Assembly (NCBI GenBank): GCA_963977065.1
Contig: CAXBNF010000005.1
Span: 86,325-150,324 of the forward strand
Length of the DNA: 64,000 nucleotides
DNA from: Planktosalinus sp963977065
GTDB taxonomy: Bacteria > Bacteroidota > Bacteroidia > Flavobacteriales > Flavobacteriaceae
Reading direction: 5' to 3'
The notes below the pieces were generated by a model. It was not told the origin of the DNA and searched no databases. It saw nothing but the letters and a program-made list of their open reading frames with translations. Every line of letters begins with the position of its first letter. Within the stretch, counting starts at the first letter, position 1. A program made the translations under genes and the position numbers. Positions 16,101 through 23,564 of this stretch are shown here, piece by piece.

Positions 16101-18222
16101 TTAAATTCAAATCAATCACAAAACGAGGTGAGATAGAATCCAGTTGGATGAAAGTTTCAAAAACAAGATCGAGATTTTCATCCTTGTAAGCAGAAGCAAT
16201 TGTTCCCTCACCATTTTCAATAGTTCCACCTATTTTTAAATCCTGAATGGCATAATCGTTCAATGAGAAACTTTGAATGATTGTTTCAAAATCTGCATCC
16301 AGCGAATTGATATCATTTCCTTTTCCAGTTGTTTTTAAGGTGAGATTCAGTTCTCCAAATTGGTCATTTTGCAGCAGTTTACCCAATTGGAGTTTTTTGA
16401 CTTCTATATCTGCATCAAAGGCAATTTCTTCTTGATCTGTGTAATTTGCAATGAGATCTATTTGCCCCTCAGGAATTTTAAGAACAGCCACTGCTGAAAG
16501 GTCATCGAGAGTTCCTTTAAAGTTGCTTTCCAGCGAAATTTTTTCAGGAATGGAGATGCCCAAGTCTTCTTCATTTACAAAAACAAGTACATCATTTTTG
16601 ACCGTTTCAACGGTAAAAGATTGGAAATCCATTCTTAGATTGTCAACATCTGTTACGTGTTCAAGTTTTCCTTTTGCTTGTATTTGTGTTGTTTGACCCC
16701 AATTAATATGAGCTTTTGGTATTGTCAAAGATGAAAGTTTGCCTGCTGCATTAAGGTTTCCATTGATTCTTTTTTTGCTTAAAGCGAAAAGGGATTCATT
16801 GGATTTCAACTCCGGTTGAAAACGGAATAACTCATTTAAACCCACCTCAAAATGCTGAAGATTGAGTTTTAAAAGTGTATTCTCAGTGTTATTAATAAAG
16901 TCACTTATGGAATTATATTCCATTGTAATAGAACCATTTATCCTATTATCATTGAGCTGAAACTTTAAATCCTTAAGTTTGCTTTGATTCTCATCAATTA
17001 GTGCTTCAAAAGTCAACTCATCTAAATTCACCCCTGAACCCTCTTCAAACTCAATCTTGGTGATATTTGCTCCAAAGGCTTGATCCTGTAGTGAAATAGC
17101 TTCTGCAACAAAATAAAAATTATTTAAAACAATCGCTTCTGGATTAAAAATTCCAGGTTGAGGTTCTGAGTCATTCATTGTGTAACGAATGTCATTGTTT
17201 GTTAAATCAATTTTTGAAACTGAAACTGTCCATTGTGGCCATTCAAACTCAGTAGTGTTTTCGGTTGTATTGTCAGTTTCTAAACCTTCAACCCCTTGTT
17301 TATATTCCTCTGAAGTGATGTTAAGACTGATCGTTGAGTTATGAAGTCCCAAGTACTCGAGGTCAATAAAATTATTAGATAGATCTGCTTCTGGAAGATT
17401 AATGGCAAGTTCGCCAATAGCTGCCACCGCATTGATACCATCAGGTAAAGACTGGTAATTTGCAGTAAGATTCTTAATCAATAATTCATCAACAATAAGA
17501 ACCGGGCCGGCTGAATCTACTTTTTCTTCACTTTCAGGAAATGGTAGTGATTGAAAGTATTGTAAGTCTGTGTTTGAGATTTCGGCTTTTGAAACATGGA
17601 ATCTCATCGTTTCCATATCCATATCTTTGATTTGAAGGCCAAGTTTTCCTAGGATTAGCCTGGTGTCGATGCCTGTTACTTGGTCATTGTATTTGAGATC
17701 AAAATCAGTAAAAAAAATGTCTTTAATAAAAAACGATGTGGAAGAGGCGTTGGGGTCTTCTAATTTTTCTTCGGCTTTAACATCTTCAGCCGCAAAGGCA
17801 TCTATTAAAAACTGAAAATTAAAACCATCAATGGAATCTTTTCTATAAACATTAGCTTTGAGTCCTTCCCATTCAACAAGGTTAATTCCTATAGCATTAC
17901 CTTTAATGATTGGCCATAGCGGGACATCAACTTCAAGACTTTTTGATGCAATTAAAGTATCCCCTTTTTGATCTTCAAGATACAAGCCATCGAGATACAC
18001 ATTTCCAGAAAATGTTATAAAGAGTCTATCTATCTCAACTTTTGTCTTGGTTTTATCAGAAACATAAGAAGTGGCTTTATTAATAATTATGCTCTGTCCC
18101 CAGGGACTTCTTATAAATAGTATGAGCAATAGAATGAATATTAAAAGAGCTAATAGGACCCTCGCAAGCCTTCTTAGCAATTTATACTTTGTGTTTTTTT
18201 TTGCTTTTTTCTCCTTTTTCAA
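13174..18222 (-). CDS. tamB: TamB, translocation and assembly module / AsmA-like lipid-bridge protein
   Basis: A 1682-residue protein with one N-terminal transmembrane anchor (about residues 17-38, after a run of lysines) followed by PWGQSIIINKATSYVS, typical of TamB/AsmA openings. A very long repetitive beta-rich region follows, and the C-terminal TamB (DUF490) domain contains the VPFLVYLNVNGEL-like stretch (QIPFLVYLNVNGELTQP), NLDIPEDDRG and LSDQLNMFSNQLLGKTGIELD. Such proteins span the periplasm as a beta-taco lipid conduit or outer-membrane protein assembly factor, with the TamA-family protein in the outer membrane. It is the first gene of a two-gene unit with tamL. Confidence 0.9.
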   Translation of the reverse strand: MKKEKKAKKNTKYKLLRRLARVLLALLIFILLLILFIRSPWGQSIIINKATSYVSDKTKTKVEIDRLFITFSGNVYLDGLYLEDQKGDTLIASKSLEVDVPLWPIIKGNAIGINLVEWEGLKANVYRKDSIDGFNFQFLIDAFAAEDVKAEEKLEDPNASSTSFFIKDIFFTDFDLKYNDQVTGIDTRLILGKLGLQIKDMDMETMRFHVSKAEISNTDLQYFQSLPFPESEEKVDSAGPVLIVDELLIKNLTANYQSLPDGINAVAAIGELAINLPEADLSNNFIDLEYLGLHNSTISLNITSEEYKQGVEGLETDNTTENTTEFEWPQWTVSVSKIDLTNNDIRYTMNDSEPQPGIFNPEAIVLNNFYFVAEAISLQDQAFGANITKIEFEEGSGVNLDELTFEALIDENQSKLKDLKFQLNDNRINGSITMEYNSISDFINNTENTLLKLNLQHFEVGLNELFRFQPELKSNESLFALSKKRINGNLNAAGKLSSLTIPKAHINWGQTTQIQAKGKLEHVTDVDNLRMDFQSFTVETVKNDVLVFVNEEDLGISIPEKISLESNFKGTLDDLSAVAVLKIPEGQIDLIANYTDQEEIAFDADIEVKKLQLGKLLQNDQFGELNLTLKTTGKGNDINSLDADFETIIQSFSLNDYAIQDLKIGGTIENGEGTIASAYKDENLDLVFETFIQLDSISPRFVIDLNLKGADLRSLGITDKDIRTAFILQADFKGNSDSFTLSSNILDGKAIYNTQSYLLGDVNINAFVQPDTTSVDINNKMIDLALRSNASPQGFSEALQRHFQKYLSDSVSNEPTDHIEKDSLTKAVELKLDAKINKAPILSDVFIDRLKQLDTIDINIDFNEVNQSLSANIFMPHIDYDDNVLDSLALNLISDSENFDFDFGFQALKAGPLAISRTALNGSIADKKLFLDFNSFYEDEKIVQVNSEITRKNDTIRLHINPSELLLNKKEWSIPQENEIIYTENHLSFTSFSIARNNQLFQLSSTLPEIEKEHLGVHFENFRLSDFLNYLNPEETLATGRLNGNLIVEEPFLSPGLLADMQIEELNVMEVPLGNLSLNAREINEDTYDFNLDLNGGDIDLDLTGDYQADEEAAKLNMNLVLNEIKMSAIEGFSDGEITDTQGTISGEVKVSGTTKDPIYNGTINFNEAGFNVAKLNANFELQNETMNINNEGLFLDNFRLLDESGNEFTINGKILTDSYTNPDFDLQFNAKDFSALNSTKDDNELFYGTAIFDVDAKLTGNLNLPRLDLKLNVGGATDITYILTDSELEIEERDGVVIFVNRENPDDILTQTREESITVTGFAVNAIISIDENALFNVIIDERTGDNLQVGGEGDLNFNIQPNGRTTLTGIYTMQKGHFEMNLYNLVKRRFEISQGSSVSWSGDPFDANLDVKAIYRVETSASSLMTSSATGMDAGMNNSYRQQIPFLVYLNVNGELTQPVLTFNLDIPEDDRGVAAGQVYGRIQQLNQQEEELNKQVFSLLVLNRFFPQSGSDGSGGGTMAIARDNLNQALSDQLNMFSNQLLGKTGIELDFGIDSYTDYQGDGAQDRTQLDITARKRLFNDRVIVSVGSEVDIQGSSQNPDEQNPVIGNVSIEYLLTENGRFRLKGFRRNQFENVIDGQLIVNGIALIFTREFNEFKELFKKAVEEELEKPQSNDEDEN

Positions 18223-18575
18223 ATTCTGGTTTGTGTTCTAGTTTCAAATTTATTGTAAATAGATAGAATACGGCATTTTCATGCTCCCAATTTTGAACTA
18301 AAAATCTATAATTTTAGTTAAAATATCTTAAAAAGATCAAGATAGCTTGGGCTAGATTTTAAATGTCAAATTAAAATAATTCTTATAAAGGACATATCCA
18401 CAAACTGTTTGATTCATTTTCATCCCATTTGACCCCTTTTAAAATAGTGTTAATTGTAACTTAAGGGTTTGCCAATTTAATACGATTGAAAATTGGAAAC
18501 CGTTAACTTTAAAAATACATTCTTTGGAATGTGAATTAACATCCCAAAATTTTATTTAATCTAAAAAAAACCAAA
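18223..18575. other. Divergent intergenic region between tamB and the OmpA lipoprotein gene
   Basis: About 350 bases with no gene. On the minus strand CAAATTTA at 18245-18252 reads as a TAnnTTTG -7 box (TAAATTTG) about 23 bases upstream of tamB, without a good -33 element. Toward the OmpA gene I see only near-matches (TACGATTG at 18481-18488). Both promoters must lie here. Confidence 0.4.
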
Positions 18576-19418
18576 ATGAAAAAATCACTAATTCTAGCCA
18601 TCGTTGCCGCAGGTATATTAACATCCTGTGTCTCCAAAAAGAAGTATGTTGCTCTTGAGGAACAGCTTTCAAACACGCAGACCACCCTTCAAAAGACTGC
18701 AGTTGAAAAAGAAGAACTTGAAAAACGTTTTGCAATCATTGAGCAACGTGTTGCCGACTATAATGACAGAATCAACTCCTTAAAGGAAACTTCTGAGCAA
18801 AAATATGAAATGAATGATATCGCGATGATGAACAAAAAGACAAAGGAAAACATGCGCAAAACTTTAGCCAATGTAGATCCTGAAGTTTTAAGAGGTGTAC
18901 AAACTCTAGAAGATTCAATCAACATAGCAGTTTCACATAACCTAATGAATTCTATCTCTGAAGATGACGGAAATGATGACATACAGATTGATATAGACAA
19001 GACTGTAGTTATGATTTCAATTTCTGATAAGTTACTTTTTAACACTGCAAGTTACAGGGTAAATCCAAAAGCAAATGACTTGCTTCAGAAACTTGCAGAC
19101 GTCATCAATTCTGAACCAAGCCTAGAAGTTATGGTTGAAGGTCACACAGACCCCAGAAGTATTAATACAGCGGTATTGGAAGACAACTGGGATTTAAGTG
19201 TAAAGCGTGCAACATCCATTGTAAGAATGCTAGAAAATAAATTTAATGTAGCACCAGAGAAACTAATTGCTGCAGGAAGAGGAAGTTCGATTCCTCTTGT
19301 TAAAAATGACAGCAGTGAAAACATGGCTAAAAACAGAAGAACAAGAATTGTTTTGATACCTGATTTAGATAAGTTTTTTGCTATGCTAGACTCTGAGGCA
19401 CCAATTTCAGGAAATTAA
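18576..19418 (+). CDS. OmpA family lipoprotein
   Basis: A 280-residue protein with a lipobox (AAGILTSC, Cys18), a coiled-coil region rich in Glu, Lys and Gln (about residues 25-75) and a C-terminal OmpA peptidoglycan-binding domain (about 145-265). That domain contains LLFNTASYRVNP, the VEGHTDPR motif, NWDLSVKRATSIVRML, LIAAGRGSSIP and NRRTRIVLIP. It is predicted to be an outer-membrane lipoprotein that anchors the envelope to peptidoglycan. The coiled coil before the OmpA domain resembles Lpp-like spacers. A hairpin terminator follows. Confidence 0.85.
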   Translation: MKKSLILAIVAAGILTSCVSKKKYVALEEQLSNTQTTLQKTAVEKEELEKRFAIIEQRVADYNDRINSLKETSEQKYEMNDIAMMNKKTKENMRKTLANVDPEVLRGVQTLEDSINIAVSHNLMNSISEDDGNDDIQIDIDKTVVMISISDKLLFNTASYRVNPKANDLLQKLADVINSEPSLEVMVEGHTDPRSINTAVLEDNWDLSVKRATSIVRMLENKFNVAPEKLIAAGRGSSIPLVKNDSSENMAKNRRTRIVLIPDLDKFFAMLDSEAPISGN

Positions 19419-19443
19419 AAGTAACTATTTGATAAATAAATTT

Positions 19444-19470
19444 AAAGGCAATCGAAAGATTGTCTTTTTT
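19444..19470 (+). terminator. Terminator after the OmpA lipoprotein gene
   Basis: Ten-base stem (19444-19453 with 19458-19467, one G-T pair), GAAA tetraloop, followed by a T run. It lies between convergent genes. Confidence 0.75.
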
Positions 19471-19694
19471 TATTTTTTGTTGTCTTTCTCATTCTCTTTG
19501 TCAATTTTAACTTGTCTGCGCCACATAAAATAGATAATAATCAAAATAATTGGCAGAATGATAAAAACAATTACATCAAACCAACTGTTAAGATTTATGG
19601 GGGAATTGTTTTGTGGACTTGGCACGTGAGTGGGTTGTTGTGCAGTTGCCAAAAAACTAAAAAGTATAAAAATAAGGTTCACAAACTTTTTCAT
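19470..19694 (-). CDS. Small exported single-pass membrane protein
   Basis: A 74-residue protein with an N-terminal signal sequence (MKKFVNLIFILFSFLATAQ), a short Pro/Asn-rich extracytoplasmic segment, one transmembrane helix (about residues 40-58, FDVIVFIILPIILIIIYFMW) and a highly charged C-terminal tail. No family recognised. Probably an inner-membrane peptide with a cytoplasmic tail. Its position after the OmpA terminator and its own reading frame suggest a single-gene unit. Confidence 0.6.
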   Translation of the reverse strand: MKKFVNLIFILFSFLATAQQPTHVPSPQNNSPINLNSWFDVIVFIILPIILIIIYFMWRRQVKIDKENEKDNKK

Positions 19695-19771
19695 TATAGC
19701 TAATTTTTTAAAGTTTGAATATACATTAATTTTGAATCAAAGTAAAGTTAAGAAGTAGTTTTAGTAGAAAT

Positions 19772-20647
19772 TTAATATTCGGGCATTGCTACATAAGTCG
19801 AGTCACCCGGAACTTTTGGAAAAGCTTTATTGCGCCAATCATCTTTTGCTTTTTCCAATTTTTTTTTGCTGGAGGATACAAAATTCCAATATATAAAACG
19901 TTCTTCTTCAAAGGGTTTTCCTCCAAAAAGCAGTAAATGACTATTTGGCTGAACAAGAACATTGCAAACGTCTTCCACTTTTGAAACCAGCATATTCCCA
20001 TCATCAATGGGTTCGCCACATGCCACTATTCCACCTTCCACAATACAAATACCAATTTCACCTTTAAGGTTTTCTTTGGTATTGAGTTGAAATGAATCTT
20101 CTGTCTTTACTTCAATCATAAACAATTCAGACTTAACAGGAACAGGAGATTTTTTTCCATAACCTTCGCCTGCAATGAGTTTAAATTGGGCACTTCCCTC
20201 CTTCCATTTGGGTAAAAGAGTTTCTTCTATGTGATGAAATTCGGGTTCACAGTCTTCCAGTTCTTTGGGTAATGCTACCCAAATTTGATACCCGTGGGCG
20301 GTGAATGTATTTCCGTTTCTAAGTTCTTGTGGAGTTCTTTCTGTATGAGTCACTCCTTTCCCTGCCACCATCCAGTTTACAGAACCGGGAGTGATTTTTT
20401 GATTGGAGCCCAAACTGTCTTTATGGACAATTTCGCCTTCGAGCATAAAGGTGAGTGTTGAAAGCCCTGTGTGTGGGTGTTGATCAACATCCATATAATT
20501 ATTTGGCCCAAGTTGTGTTGGGCCCATATGGTCAATAAAAATAAAAGGTCCCACCATTCTTTTTTTTCGGAAAGGCAACAAGCGACCCACTAAAAAATCA
20601 CCTATATCCCTGCTGCGCTCCTCGATTATTAATCCAATGTTTGACAT
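19772..20647 (-). CDS. Pirin family protein
   Basis: A 291-residue bicupin. The N-terminal cupin has the pirin metal site signature: VGPFIFIDHMGP, DVDQHPHTGLSTLTFMLEG (two His in HPH) and the G-x-x-x-W-M-x-A-GKGVTHTER segment. The C-terminal cupin contains HLLLFGGKPFEEERFIYWNFV. Bacterial pirins include quercetin dioxygenases and regulatory proteins, so the substrate is not assigned. Single gene, 40 bases from the CBS-domain gene. Confidence 0.88.
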   Translation of the reverse strand: MSNIGLIIEERSRDIGDFLVGRLLPFRKKRMVGPFIFIDHMGPTQLGPNNYMDVDQHPHTGLSTLTFMLEGEIVHKDSLGSNQKITPGSVNWMVAGKGVTHTERTPQELRNGNTFTAHGYQIWVALPKELEDCEPEFHHIEETLLPKWKEGSAQFKLIAGEGYGKKSPVPVKSELFMIEVKTEDSFQLNTKENLKGEIGICIVEGGIVACGEPIDDGNMLVSKVEDVCNVLVQPNSHLLLFGGKPFEEERFIYWNFVSSSKKKLEKAKDDWRNKAFPKVPGDSTYVAMPEY

Positions 20648-20687
20648 AAAAATTGCTTTTCAACAAAGTTATGCAAACGAAAAGAAA

Positions 20688-21104
20688 TTAATATTGTTCT
20701 AAAAGATATTTAATCAAATCTGTTGTAGTAACGATACCCACTAAGTGTCCATCTTTTTCTACCGGAAGCGCGTGGAACTCTTTGGACGCCAAAACTTCTG
20801 CGGCTTCTCTAATTGTTGTTTGTTCAGAAATGGTTACGATATTTTTTGTCATTACTTGACTGATGTCAAACATATCATAAACTACAGCATCTATCTCTTC
20901 ATCATCATAAACAGCATCAGCAAAAGAAATGCGCAATAAATCTGAATAACTGAGCATTCCAATAATCTTGGTGCCGCTAACAACGGGAATGTGTCTAATT
21001 TTATGTTTTTTGAATAAAGCTTCGGCTTTCGTAAGTTCATCTTTGAGGTTTAATTTCACAACATTTGTGGTCATTATTTTTGAAACAGGAACATTCTTTT
21101 TCAT
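20688..21104 (-). CDS. CBS domain protein
   Basis: A 138-residue protein made only of two CBS motifs: residues about 5-60 (VSKIMTTNVVKLNLKDEL, IRHIPVVSGTKIIGMLS) and 75-135 (VMTKNIVTISEQTTIREA, FHALPVEKDGHLVGIVTTTDLI). Pairs of CBS motifs bind adenosine nucleotides and sense energy state. The effector partner is not indicated by the neighbours. Confidence 0.88.
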   Translation of the reverse strand: MKKNVPVSKIMTTNVVKLNLKDELTKAEALFKKHKIRHIPVVSGTKIIGMLSYSDLLRISFADAVYDDEEIDAVVYDMFDISQVMTKNIVTISEQTTIREAAEVLASKEFHALPVEKDGHLVGIVTTTDLIKYLLEQY

Positions 21105-21227
21105 TTTAAAAGTATTTAAATTTATATTTTAAAAGTAGTTCAACAACATAAAAGAAAGAATGATAAATATCAGAAACAGGTATTAATGTTAAAATTTTAT
21201 TAATCAGTCCAATCTTTAGTCCTTAAC

Positions 21228-21259
21228 TTTTGTGTTCTTAGCTTAAACCTTTAGTTTCG
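21228..21259 (+). promoter_or_regulatory. Promoter of the FKBP isomerase gene
   Basis: TTTTG at 21228-21232, a 19-base spacer, then TAGTTTCG at 21252-21259, which differs from the Bacteroidota -7 consensus TAnnTTTG at one base. The ATG is 34 bases further on. Confidence 0.6.
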
Positions 21260-21293
21260 CAATTATTGAAAAATTAATCACAAAACAAAGAGT

Positions 21294-21722
21294 ATGAGTC
21301 AAGTAAAAGAAAATGACACAGTAAAAGTACATTACACCGGAAAATTAGAAAACGGTCAAATTTTTGACAGTTCGTTGCAACGCGAGCCCTTGGAATTCAC
21401 AATAGGACAAGGTCAATTAATCCCCGGGTTTGAAAAAGGTGTTATCGACATGAAAGTCAATGAAAAGAAAACCATTAACATTCCACATACAGAAGCTTAT
21501 GGTGAGGTAAGAGAAGAATTATTCCACGAAGTTGAAAAAGACAAGCTTCCGGAAGAAATGCAACTCGAAGTGGGTATGGGCTTAATATCAAAAGCTCCTG
21601 ACGGTTCTGAAAGACAGCTTATTTTACACGAAATCAAAGACGAAACCATCGTTGTTGACGCAAATCATCCGCTAGCAGGAAAAGATTTGACATTTGAACT
21701 TGAATTGGTTGAAATCAAGTAA
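21294..21722 (+). CDS. FKBP-type peptidyl-prolyl isomerase, SlyD-like
   Basis: A 142-residue cytoplasmic isomerase. The N-terminal half is a short FKBP domain (VKVHYTGKLENGQIFDSS, PLEFTIGQGQLIPGFEKGVIDM), interrupted by the insert-in-flap domain characteristic of SlyD (about residues 70-120), and closed by DANHPLAGKDLTFELELV, the family NHPLAG signature. It assists folding of proline-containing proteins. The His-rich metal-binding tail of enteric SlyD is absent. It has its own promoter and terminator. Confidence 0.92.
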   Translation: MSQVKENDTVKVHYTGKLENGQIFDSSLQREPLEFTIGQGQLIPGFEKGVIDMKVNEKKTINIPHTEAYGEVREELFHEVEKDKLPEEMQLEVGMGLISKAPDGSERQLILHEIKDETIVVDANHPLAGKDLTFELELVEIK

Positions 21723-21744
21723 ACAAATTATAATTCTATATTCA

Positions 21745-21777
21745 ATGCCCGAATGTATTCTTCGGGCATTTTTTTTG
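21745..21777 (+). terminator. Terminator after the FKBP gene
   Basis: Ten-base perfect stem (21745-21754 with 21762-21771), seven-base loop, then a run of T. Confidence 0.85.
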
Positions 21778-21847
21778 CTTGTATTTTTAACAATAAAACA
21801 AGCTTGGGTTTTCCTATATTTGAAAAATCCAACATAAAACTTATTTC

Positions 21848-23398
21848 ATGAAAAAAATCACATTCGTTCTCTCTTTTTTTATATCGGGAGTTTTACTATT
21901 TGCACAAGACAAAGAAACGATTATTAACAACATTATTCAGGAAGTTGAAGAAAACTCACAAGTGGAACGCCTCGCTTATGAATTACTTGACGAAATCGGC
22001 CCCAGACTGGTTGGCACCCCCCAAATGCAACAAGCTCATGAGTGGGCTGTAGCCAAATTTAATTCGTGGGGAATTCAAGCAGAAAATCAACAATATGGCA
22101 CCTGGCGTGGCTGGGAACGAGGTGTCACACATATTGATATGGTGCATCCCAGGATCAAATCACTTTCCGGAATGCAACTCGCCTGGAGTGCCCCCACTTC
22201 CAAAAAAGGAATTACAGCAGAAGTCATCACACTGCCGGAAACCATTCAGGACTCATTGAGTTTTGCACGCTGGTTGCCCTCTGTGAAAGGAAAATTTGTT
22301 TTGGTCTCTATGTTACAAATGACAGGAAGACCAGATTATAACTGGGAAGAGTTTGCTACAGAAGCTTCTTTTGAAAAAATGAAAGAAGCACGCACTGAGC
22401 AAGTTTCAAAATGGAATGCCAATATGAGAAATTCAGGGTATTCCTCACGCTCCATAGATGCTGCTTTAGAAAATGCAGGTGCAGCAGGAATCATACAATC
22501 CCAATGGTCAAGAGGTTTTGGTGCCAATAAAATTTTTGGCTCGCGCACTAAATCCATTCCAACAATAGATATTTTACTTGAAGACTATGGAACTTTATAC
22601 AGACTTGCCCAAAACGGTGCCAAACCTCAAATCAAGTTGTATGCTGAATCCAAAGAGCTGGGTGAAGTACCCACATTCAATACCATAGCACGCATTGAGG
22701 GCACAGAAAAACCCGAAGAATACATTTTACTTTCTGCCCACTATGACTCCTGGGACGGAGGTACCGGAGCTACTGACAATGGTACGGGCAATGTCACTAT
22801 GATGGAAATAGCACGCATCCTTAAAAAACACTACCCAAATCCCAAACGCACCATCATCGTGGGCCTTTGGGGAGGTGAAGAACAAGGACTTAATGGTTCC
22901 AGAGCTTTTGTAAAAGACAATCCGGCTATCGTTGAAAACATACACGTGCTTTTTAATCAAGATAATGGTACAGGCCGTGTGGCTAGTATCAACGGACAAG
23001 GATTTTTACACGCTTATGATTTTTTAGGAAAGTGGCTACACGATGTGCCTCAACAATTCAAATCTGAAATTGAAACCACTTTCCCGGGAACACCTTCCGG
23101 TGGTGGTTCTGACCACTCTTCATTTGTATCTGCAGGTGCCCCTGCTTTTATGATGAGTTCGTTAAACTGGTCTTATTGGAATTATACCTGGCATACCAAT
23201 TTAGATACTTATGATAAAATTGTCTTTGATGATGTGAAAAACAATGTGGCTCTCATTGCAATTATGACGTATCTCGCCAGTGAAGACCCAGAGAAAACAT
23301 CTCGTGAACGTGCTGTTTTACCAATCAGTACACGCACAGGCGAGCAATTGACCTGGCCAACACCCCGGGATGGTAATCGCCGTGGCGGATTAGATTAA
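21848..23398 (+). CDS. Exported M28-family zinc metallopeptidase
   Basis: A 516-residue exported peptidase with a signal peptide (ending LLFAQ). Metal ligands of family M28 are all visible: His298 in SAHYDSW, Asp in GATDNGTGN, the Glu-Glu pair in GGEEQGLNG, Asp in FNQDNGTG and the final His in TWHTNLDTYDKI. An insertion of PA-domain type lies before the catalytic core (about residues 130-275). These enzymes are aminopeptidases or carboxypeptidases acting in the periplasm or outside the cell. No type IX C-terminal domain is present; the protein ends shortly after the catalytic domain in an Arg/Gly tail. Confidence 0.88.
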   Translation: MKKITFVLSFFISGVLLFAQDKETIINNIIQEVEENSQVERLAYELLDEIGPRLVGTPQMQQAHEWAVAKFNSWGIQAENQQYGTWRGWERGVTHIDMVHPRIKSLSGMQLAWSAPTSKKGITAEVITLPETIQDSLSFARWLPSVKGKFVLVSMLQMTGRPDYNWEEFATEASFEKMKEARTEQVSKWNANMRNSGYSSRSIDAALENAGAAGIIQSQWSRGFGANKIFGSRTKSIPTIDILLEDYGTLYRLAQNGAKPQIKLYAESKELGEVPTFNTIARIEGTEKPEEYILLSAHYDSWDGGTGATDNGTGNVTMMEIARILKKHYPNPKRTIIVGLWGGEEQGLNGSRAFVKDNPAIVENIHVLFNQDNGTGRVASINGQGFLHAYDFLGKWLHDVPQQFKSEIETTFPGTPSGGGSDHSSFVSAGAPAFMMSSLNWSYWNYTWHTNLDTYDKIVFDDVKNNVALIAIMTYLASEDPEKTSRERAVLPISTRTGEQLTWPTPRDGNRRGGLD

Positions 23399-23424
23399 TA
23401 AGCCAACCATTTAGATTCTATTTT

Positions 23425-23496
23425 AGACCTAACAGGTTTCTTTAACCTGTTAGGTCTTATTTTTAGATGCCCATCTCAAGTTAGAGGGGCTTTTTT
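23425..23496 (+). terminator. Tandem terminator hairpins after the M28 gene
   Basis: First hairpin: perfect 14-bp stem (23425-23438 with 23444-23457), five-base loop, then a short T-rich stretch. Second hairpin: 23469-23477 with 23484-23490 (a two-base bulge), followed by six T. Together they separate the peptidase gene from the penicillin-binding protein gene. Confidence 0.7.
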
Positions 23497-23564
23497 AGTT
23501 AAAAGAATCTAAAATCGCAATAGGGTACTCAGAACATCGTTTTCTTTGTATAAAACTTTAACCA

